In this document: positions 33,852 through 38,911 of the stretch, in pieces
How positions within the stretch are numbered: position 1 is the first letter of the stretch
Layout of the letters: every line of letters begins with the position of its first letter
From: an uncultured Fibrobacter sp.
Lineage (GTDB): Bacteria; Fibrobacterota; Fibrobacteria; Fibrobacterales; Fibrobacteraceae
Assembly: GCA_934691725.1 (NCBI GenBank)
Contig: CAKUTF010000027.1
Coordinates: forward strand, 1-38,911
DNA length: 38,911 nt
Reading direction: 5' to 3'
Made by a program: the position numbers and the translations under genes
The notes under the pieces: model-generated
What the model was told of the DNA's origin: nothing
Database searches by the model: none
The model's input: the letters and a program-made list of their open reading frames with translations, nothing else

Positions 33852-35335
33852 CGACTGAAAAATTTCCAAGACCTTTCAATGACGACTACGAACTTTTGGG
33901 CGTTCTCGGCAAAGGCGGCATGGGATATGTCTATAAGGCTCTCCAAAAAAACCTGAAGCGCGAAGTCGCCCTCAAGGTTCTCGACGCATCCTCCGACAAG
34001 GAATCCGTAGAAAGATTCTACATGGAAGCCCAGGCGATGAAGGAACTAGACCACCAGAATCTAGTCCAGGTCTTCGACTTCGGCAAGCAGGGAAACCAGC
34101 TCTACATCGCGATGACGTATGTCAAGGGCAGCACGCTCTCGGAAGTTCTCGAACACCGAAGACGCCTAGACTTCGACGCCATTGAGATAATCACGAAGCA
34201 GGTCGCCCGGGGGCTTCTCTATGCGCACAGCAAGGGAATCGTCCACCGAGATGTCAAGCCATCGAACATCATGATAACGCACGACAACCGCGTCTATCTG
34301 ATGGATTTCGGGATTTCGCACATCCAGTCCGCGGAACGCCTGACGATGACAGGCATGACAATGGGAACGCCCGAATACATGTCGCCCGAGCAGTGCCACG
34401 GCGACGACGTCACAATCGGTTCGGACATTTACAGTCTAGGCGTCATCCTTTTTGAAATGACCTGCGGACGCCTGCCGTTTACCGGTTCAAAGCCCATCGA
34501 AATCGCGATGAAGCATGTCCAGGAAGAGCCACCCAACCCGGAAAACTTCCGACCCGACATGCCGAAAGGCCTTGCGAAGCTTATCCTGAAATGCCTCAAG
34601 AAAAATGTCGGGGACCGCTTCAAGAACATGCAGGACTTTTTGAACGCACTCGATATCGTATTCGCTCCGCTCCACCCCGGCGAGCAGCACCACGGGCACG
34701 ACACGATGAGCATCCGCAAGCTCATCAAGAACCGCCCGTTGATTACAAACAAAGTATCCGACAACGTCCGGCGCTTCACGAACAAGCACGTGAAACTCTT
34801 CGCCATCGCCCTGTTTCCGCTTCTCGTCCTTTTGCTCCTAGCCTTCCTTCTTTCCTACAAGCCGCCCAAGACACTCCAGGAAATCCAGAATATCGAAATC
34901 CGCGCGGCCCACGAAGAACGCAACATGGAAGGCACGGGCGATTACTCGGAATCGAACCTCATCGACAAGGATCTGAAGACCGCATGGCTTCTCCCGATGC
35001 CGTCCAATTCCAGGGCGCCGATTTTCATCCTGAACTTCTCCTCGCCCACAATCGTCACGGCGATAGGCATTGCAAACGGATTCCAGAAATCGAACGACGA
35101 CGAGTTCGGCGACCGATTCCGCATCTTCAACAAGCCGAAAACGCTTTCCATTCTCACGCGGGAAGGTTACCGGCAGACGATCCAGCTCGAAGACATGAAA
35201 GGTGTCCAATATCCCGAAATTCGCGCGATGGAGACGACCGAAATCCAGGTTTTTCTCGAAGACGCCTACACCGTAAACGAATCGGCGGATCTCGCCATTT
35301 CCGAAATCCGCATTCTCGGACTTCTCGCCCAATGA
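33848..35335 (+). CDS. Transmembrane Ser/Thr protein kinase with a discoidin/NADase-type glycan-binding-like ectodomain
   Basis: The 495-aa protein starts at an ATG overlapping the ABC gene stop. Residues 14-272 are a complete Hanks-type kinase: glycine loop GKGGMGYVYKA (21-31), Lys43 in VALKVL, catalytic loop HRDVKPSN (133-140), DFG (153-155), GTPEYMSPEQ (173-182). After a juxtamembrane part, one TM segment (about 317-337) leads to an outside domain (340-495). That domain has the pattern of a discoidin-like/NADase-type glycan-binding domain: SNLIDKDLKTAW, ILNFSSPTIVTAIGIANGFQ, RFRIFNKPKTLSIL, and at the end DLAISEIRILG. It likely senses something in the periplasm and signals inside. The FHA-carrying ABC transporter next to it is the obvious candidate target; this is inferred from context. 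Confidence 0.92.
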   Translation: MTTEKFPRPFNDDYELLGVLGKGGMGYVYKALQKNLKREVALKVLDASSDKESVERFYMEAQAMKELDHQNLVQVFDFGKQGNQLYIAMTYVKGSTLSEVLEHRRRLDFDAIEIITKQVARGLLYAHSKGIVHRDVKPSNIMITHDNRVYLMDFGISHIQSAERLTMTGMTMGTPEYMSPEQCHGDDVTIGSDIYSLGVILFEMTCGRLPFTGSKPIEIAMKHVQEEPPNPENFRPDMPKGLAKLILKCLKKNVGDRFKNMQDFLNALDIVFAPLHPGEQHHGHDTMSIRKLIKNRPLITNKVSDNVRRFTNKHVKLFAIALFPLLVLLLLAFLLSYKPPKTLQEIQNIEIRAAHEERNMEGTGDYSESNLIDKDLKTAWLLPMPSNSRAPIFILNFSSPTIVTAIGIANGFQKSNDDEFGDRFRIFNKPKTLSILTREGYRQTIQLEDMKGVQYPEIRAMETTEIQVFLEDAYTVNESADLAISEIRILGLLAQ

Positions 35336-35730
35336 TTTCCAGAACGTCAAGCAGAAACAAACAAAAAGGACGCTTTGCGGAACTGCACGCAGCGGCCTAC
35401 CTGTGCCGCCAAGGCTGCAAGATTCTCGCGCGAAACTACCGCTACCGAAACGGCGAACTTGACATTGTCGCCAAAGATTCCGCGGGAACAATCCTTTTCG
35501 TCGAAGTCAAATCCGTCTGGAACGAACGCAAAGGTTCTCCGGCAAGCCGAGTAAACGAGAGCAAGCGATTCCGCATCTGGAGAACAGCCGCCCATTTTCT
35601 GCACTTCAACGGCGGAGAAGACCAAAAAGCCCGCTTCGACGTGATAGGCATCGACCTGCGAAACGGAAAGTTGCAGCTTCGCCACTATCCCGACGCCTTT
35701 GTCGCTCCGCGAGTCATTCCCGAATGTTAA
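35332..35730 (+). CDS. YraN family protein (UPF0102, endonuclease-like)
   Basis: The 132-aa protein has the family core: KGRFAELHAAAYLCRQGCKI, LARNYRYRNGELDIVAKD and ILFVEVKSVWNERKGS, which give a PD-(D/E)xK-like site (GELD...EVK). The function of the family is not firmly known; a nuclease-like role in recombination is proposed. The ATG overlaps the kinase stop (ATGA), so it may be translated by coupling. Confidence 0.9.
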   Translation: MISRTSSRNKQKGRFAELHAAAYLCRQGCKILARNYRYRNGELDIVAKDSAGTILFVEVKSVWNERKGSPASRVNESKRFRIWRTAAHFLHFNGGEDQKARFDVIGIDLRNGKLQLRHYPDAFVAPRVIPEC

Positions 35731-35742
35731 ATTTATTCGCAA

Positions 35743-36342
35743 ATGAGACTTGAAGTACATCCCCAAAACCCGCAAACCAGGTTCGTCCGTCAGGCGGCAG
35801 AAGTCCTAGAAAAAGACGGGCTTCTCCTCTACCCCACGGAATCCGGCTACGCCATCGGCTGCTCCGCGGAATCTTCCAAGGCGATTCACCGGCTCTACCA
35901 GCTGAAAAAACCGATGAAAAAATTCGTCATGGCGATTATCATCCCCGACATTCGCGCGGCGGCGGAATATGCGCACGTCAGCAATTTCGCTTTCCAGATC
36001 ATGAAGCGACGCGTTCCGGGTCCCTATACGTTCATCCTCCCGGCAGATCCTTCCATCGCGAGAAAGCTCGATGTCAAGCGGCCCGAAGTCGGCTTCCGGA
36101 TGCCCGAGCATCCCTTTTTCAAGGAACTTTTCCGCATCTTCGACAAGCCAATCCTTAGCACGGCGGCAAAACTTTCGGACGACACCGTTTACACGGAACC
36201 GAACGATCTGTGGAACCTTTTCAAGCACAGCGTCGATCTGATGGTGGATTCTGGGCCTATCGAAATTCGCCCGACAAATATTGTCAGTTTAGTCGATGAC
36301 CGGATAGAAATTCTCCGCGGGGAACTCTTGCCCGAACCGTGA
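35743..36342 (+). CDS. Sua5/YciO/YrdC family protein
   Basis: The 199-aa protein has a YrdC-type fold: LEKDGLLLYPTESGYAIGCS near the start, YQLKKPMKKFVMAII, PGPYTFILPADPSIARKL, VGFRMPEHPFF and IEIRPTNIVSLVDDRIEILR at the end. The family includes threonylcarbamoyl-AMP synthases that make the t6A modification of tRNA; YciO-type members are related but their role is less clear. Here the short length and KKPMKK in place of the usual KxRxxxKP suggest the YciO branch. No ribosome binding site; a TAAATT hexamer ends 9 nt before the ATG. Confidence 0.85.
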   Translation: MRLEVHPQNPQTRFVRQAAEVLEKDGLLLYPTESGYAIGCSAESSKAIHRLYQLKKPMKKFVMAIIIPDIRAAAEYAHVSNFAFQIMKRRVPGPYTFILPADPSIARKLDVKRPEVGFRMPEHPFFKELFRIFDKPILSTAAKLSDDTVYTEPNDLWNLFKHSVDLMVDSGPIEIRPTNIVSLVDDRIEILRGELLPEP

Positions 36343-37053
36343 ACCTGTCCTTGGTTGATTACCAGAAACGAGAAATTGACTGTCTAGCGTAATCAAAGCT
36401 TAGAACAGAATGTTTAGTTGAGAGAATTAAGGGAACAGGGACTAGGGAGTAGGGATTAGTATTAGAGCGTGTTCAGAACTTAGAGCTTAGCTCGACAAGC
36501 TCGCTAGCCTGTCAAATCCCATTCCTTAAAGGGGATTCCCCGGTCAAGTCGGGGAATGACAGCAGAGAGGAGCGTCAGAGCTTAATTGATAGTTAGTTGA
36601 CAGAAAATCAGGAGCCAAGAATCAGGTGCTAGCGGTCCAGCGGTAAAATTTTCCACAAATCCGACTTCATCATACAGAAAAGCTCGCTCCGCAGACCAAT
36701 TCCTAAGCCTAGACGTTCGCGGTTCTGACCACTGATCACTGTCCACTAAGCAAAGCTTAGATGTCTGCTGACTAATCCCTATTCCCTCATCCCTAGTCCC
36801 TAAGCATAGGTGTCCGCTGTTTCTAAGCTCTAAGTTCTCTCAACTAAGCTCTGACTAACCACTGTCCAATAAGCCTAGACGTTTGCAGACCCATTTCTCA
36901 TTGCTAATTGCTAATTCCTCATTCCCTTAGACGTCTGCAGACTATTCCCTAATCCCTGAACTTAAATGTACACGGTTCTGACCACTGCTCACTAACCACT
37001 AGCCACTGAACATAGACGTCCACGGTTCAAGCCATCTTTTCTATTTTAGAATT
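36343..37053. repeat. Gene-free region of heptanucleotide-based repeats
   Basis: No ORF of note. Much of the 711 bp is built of 7-bp modules in exact register but varying at some positions: GGGAACA-GGGACTA type at 36431-36458; TAATCCC-TATTCCC type at 36773-36800; TCTAAGC-TCTAAGT type at 36822-36870; GCTAATT type at 36896-36923; GACCACT-GCTCACT type at 36980-37007 and 36727-36747. Words in the first 300 bp read on the plus strand; those after about 36700 are their reverse complements, giving an imperfect large inverted arrangement. A word like CCTAGACGTCTGCAGAC recurs about seven times, 35-70 bp apart, between the heptad runs. It recalls cyanobacterial STRR sequences. Confidence 0.8.
36535..36557. 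repeat. Palindromic repeat hairpin, copy 1
   Basis: ATTCCCCG-GTCAAGT-CGGGGAAT, an 8-bp stem (extendable by a G-T wobble). A close copy occurs at 38851-38873. Similar CCCCGG palindromes followed by AATGAC are dispersed repeats in many bacterial genomes. Confidence 0.75.
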
Positions 37054-37518
37054 ATGAATTCCGAATTTTTGAAGCGTTCCATCGAACTCGCCGAACAAAG
37101 CGTCCAGAACGGCGGAGGACCTTTCGGAGCCGTTATTGTCAAAAACGGACAAATCATCGCGGAAGCGGAAAACTCGGTAACAAAAGATTTGGACCCGTCC
37201 GCCCACGCCGAGGTGAACGCAATCCGCAAGGCTTGTAAAATTCTCAAGACCCACGAACTATCCCGTACGGAAATCTACTGCTCTTGCGAACCGTGTCCCA
37301 TGTGCCTCTCCGCCATCTACTGGGCGCACATTCCAAAGGTTTACTTTGCCGCCGACCGGGCAGATGCCGCAAACGCCGGATTCAACGACGATTTCATTTA
37401 TTCCGAAATCAAAAAGCCTGCGAAAAAACGCAGCATATCGATGATTCAAACCAAAACGCCCGACAACCAAAAGCCTTTCGATCTCTGGCTCGAAAAAAAA
37501 GACAGGATGGATTACTAA
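37054..37518 (+). CDS. guaD: Guanine deaminase (cytidine-deaminase fold)
   Basis: The 154-aa protein closely resembles the short zinc guanine deaminase of Bacillus (156 aa). It would convert guanine to xanthine. Zinc and catalytic motifs: HAEV (His51, Glu53) and CEPCPMC (Cys81, Cys84). Residues linked to guanine recognition are kept: the ADRADAANAGFNDDFIY stretch and the C-terminal Tyr154 (KKDRMDY). The ATG has no Shine-Dalgarno site, and a TATTTT lies 6 nt upstream. Its stop shares a base with the mqnE start (TAATG), so the two are coupled. A role on aminofutalosine is a possible alternative because of that neighbour. Confidence 0.88.
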   Translation: MNSEFLKRSIELAEQSVQNGGGPFGAVIVKNGQIIAEAENSVTKDLDPSAHAEVNAIRKACKILKTHELSRTEIYCSCEPCPMCLSAIYWAHIPKVYFAADRADAANAGFNDDFIYSEIKKPAKKRSISMIQTKTPDNQKPFDLWLEKKDRMDY

Positions 37519-38570
37519 TGCGCATTTCCGAAAAAGAAGCCTTTGATTTATTCCATGCGCCGTTTGACGAACTTTGCAAAATGGCGAACGCCGAAAAGGA
37601 AAAACGCCACGGAAAAAATATCTATTGGGTGAACAACCGGCAGATAAATTACACGAACGTATGCGTCTTGCACTGTTCTTTCTGCGCTTTCTCCAAGATC
37701 CGCAAGACAGATGAGAATGCCTACGACTGGACCCTTGACGACATTCAAAAAAAAGCGGAAGAAGCCGTAAAAGGCGGCGCCAAGGAGTTGCATATCGTCG
37801 GCGGACTCCATCCCGACCACCCATTCGGCTATTACATCGAAATGCTCTCCCTTCTTCGCGAAAAATTTCCAGGCGTAAACCTCAAGGCCTTTACCGCGGT
37901 TGAAATTTGCCACTTTGCAAAGCTTTCGGGAACACCCGTCAGGGACATTCTGAGCGACCTGAAATCCGCCGGCCTTGATGCGCTTCCGGGAGGAGGCGCC
38001 GAACTTCTCGGCGAGGTTATCCGAAAAAGAATCTGCGGCAAAAAGGAAACCGGAGCGGAATGGCTCGAAGTCCACCGCGAAGCGCACAAGATGGGAATCC
38101 CCACCAACGCGACGATGCTTTTCGGACATGTCGAACGCTTAGAAGACCGAATTGAACATCTATCGCTCCTCCGCCAGCTCCAGGACGAAGCTCCCGGATT
38201 TTTCGCCTTCATTCCGCTCGTTTACCATCCAGAAAATACGCCGCTCGGTCACAAAGTCAAGCAAAAAACATCCGAAGAGGACGTTCTCCGAACGATCGCC
38301 GTCGCAAGGCTTTTTCTCGACAACTTTCCGCATATCAAGGCGTATTGGATCCAGACAGGCATTCCAACCGCGCTGAAAGCCTTACACGCCGGAGCTTCGG
38401 ATATGGATGGGACCATCATGGAAGAAAAAGTTACCCATGCGGCAGGCGCCAAGACATCCATTGGAATGAGCCCAGGAAGAATGAAAAGCCTGATTCTCGG
38501 CGAAGGACTTGTCCCCGTCGAACGAGACGCCCTTTACGATGTGATTGGCGGTTCGGAAATCAGTGGCTAG
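37518..38570 (+). CDS. mqnE: Aminofutalosine synthase (radical SAM)
   Basis: MqnE catalyses an early radical step of the futalosine route to menaquinone, turning the MqnA product 3-[(1-carboxyvinyl)oxy]benzoate plus SAM into aminofutalosine. The 350-aa protein has the cluster motif CVLHCSFC (Cys49, Cys53, Cys56) and the MqnE-like stretches HIVGGLHPDHPFGYY, LKAFTAVEICHF, AGLDALPGGGAELL, NATMLFGHVERLEDRIEHL and FIPLVYHPENTPL. It is followed by repeat DNA. mqnC, mqnA, mqnB and mqnD are not in the window. Confidence 0.92.
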   Translation: MRISEKEAFDLFHAPFDELCKMANAEKEKRHGKNIYWVNNRQINYTNVCVLHCSFCAFSKIRKTDENAYDWTLDDIQKKAEEAVKGGAKELHIVGGLHPDHPFGYYIEMLSLLREKFPGVNLKAFTAVEICHFAKLSGTPVRDILSDLKSAGLDALPGGGAELLGEVIRKRICGKKETGAEWLEVHREAHKMGIPTNATMLFGHVERLEDRIEHLSLLRQLQDEAPGFFAFIPLVYHPENTPLGHKVKQKTSEEDVLRTIAVARLFLDNFPHIKAYWIQTGIPTALKALHAGASDMDGTIMEEKVTHAAGAKTSIGMSPGRMKSLILGEGLVPVERDALYDVIGGSEISG

Positions 38571-38911
38571 CGGTCAGTGATTAGCTGTCTAGCGTGTTCA
38601 GGCTTAGAACTGAGAGCTTTGTTGATAGTTGTTAGTTGACAGAAATCAGGAAACAGAAACCAGTAAATGGAGAAGGGACTTGGGATGCGGTACGAGGGAC
38701 ACGATGTGAGGGATTAGGATTAATTAGGAATTAGAAATGAGGAATTGACTGTTTAGCGAGCCGTTGTCAGAGCTTAGAACTGAGAGCTTAGGTTTGCAGA
38801 CATCGATGTCGCTTAAACTGTCATTACCGGGCATAGACCCGGTAATCTTGATTCCCCGGTCAAGCCGGGGAATGACATCGTACCTTGTTCCGCGTCCCAA
38901 AAGCCTAGACG
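38571..38911. repeat. Second heptad-repeat region, to the window edge
   Basis: No ORF. It shares modules, in direct orientation, with the start of the 36343-37053 region: ATTGACTGTTTAGCGAG, TTAGTTGACAGAAATCAGG and CTTAGAACTGAGAGCTTAG have close partners there. Seven-bp runs are clear at 38625-38666 (ATAGTTG-TTAGTTG-ACAGAAA...) and 38722-38749 (AATTAGG-AATTAGA-AATGAGG...). The window ends in CCTAGACG, the start of the recurring separator word. Confidence 0.8.
38823..38873. repeat. Tandem palindromic hairpins (copy 2)
   Basis: Two perfect 9-bp hairpins 4 bp apart: ATTACCGGG-CATAGA-CCCGGTAAT (38823-38846) and ATTCCCCGG-TCAAG-CCGGGGAAT (38851-38873). The second matches copy 1 at 36535-36557 except that the stem base there is T instead of C, a G-U pair. 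Confidence 0.8.

Noticed and set aside
33176..35335. Kinase with a 224-residue N-terminal extension
   Set aside because: The upstream part of that frame runs antiphase through the ABC gene's membrane domain; the ATG at 33848 overlaps the ABC stop (ATGA) and starts directly before the kinase domain.
36700..37033. CRISPR-like alternation of a repeated word and spacers
   Set aside because: The repeated word is only about 15 bp and differs in each copy, the fillers are low-complexity heptads rather than unique spacers, and no cas genes are present.
36343..37053. Hidden small gene or RNA gene in the repeat region
   Set aside because: No open frame with a ribosome binding site and no tRNA-like or known RNA fold was found; the period-7 repeats explain most of the sequence.

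Overview
The window looks like a chromosomal segment of a Gram-negative, rumen-type bacterium, most likely a Fibrobacter relative. That is an inference from the mix of genes: lipoproteins and an Omp85-type outer-membrane barrel, menaquinone synthesis by the futalosine route (mqnE), LDH-type malate dehydrogenase, SMC and RecN, and moderate GC content. No 16S rRNA gene is present to prove it. Genes are dense and nearly all lie in tightly coupled operons with ATGA, TGATG or TAATG overlaps.

Layout. 1-716: a deletion-scarred IS30-family element and a GC-rich hairpin. 732-6867 (minus): a housekeeping block of a two-TM membrane protein, rmuC, a 68-aa protein, then prfC (RF3), a CapA-like lipoprotein and a CobW-type GTPase. 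6909-11397 (plus): an MBL-fold hydrolase, trmB, recN and a CDP-alcohol phosphatidyltransferase with an unusual N-terminal membrane half. 11413-11578: an initiator tRNA with its own promoter and a bidirectional terminator. 11645-15196 (minus): smc. 15228-25533 (minus): a long operon-like run starting with thiM and a degenerate receiver-domain protein, then a full sugar-type ABC importer (ATPase, binding lipoprotein, MalF-like and MalG-like permeases), a DUF2062-DUF1015 fusion, an unrecognised exported protein and a small lipoprotein. 25607-28084 (minus): mdh and an Omp85-like barrel.

28165-36342 (plus) is a coupled cluster: an RND/MMPL transporter, an aminotransferase, an ABC transporter with one clear and one degenerate N-terminal FHA domain, a transmembrane Ser/Thr kinase with a discoidin/NADase-type glycan-binding-like ectodomain, YraN, and a Sua5/YciO/YrdC protein. 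The last 2.5 kb holds guaD and mqnE, overlapping by one base and set between two gene-free stretches (36343-37053 and 38571-38911). These are built largely of degenerate 7-bp modules, a recurring ~15-bp word and palindromic hairpins.

The most unusual items are: (1) a MalG-type permease with about 460 extra residues, propeller-like in part, inserted between TM1 and the core; (2) the kinase/FHA-ABC pair, whose genes overlap by 4 nt; (3) the heptanucleotide repeat regions; (4) four genes without a clear Shine-Dalgarno site that have a -10-like hexamer ending exactly 9 nt before the start codon, suggesting leaderless transcripts.
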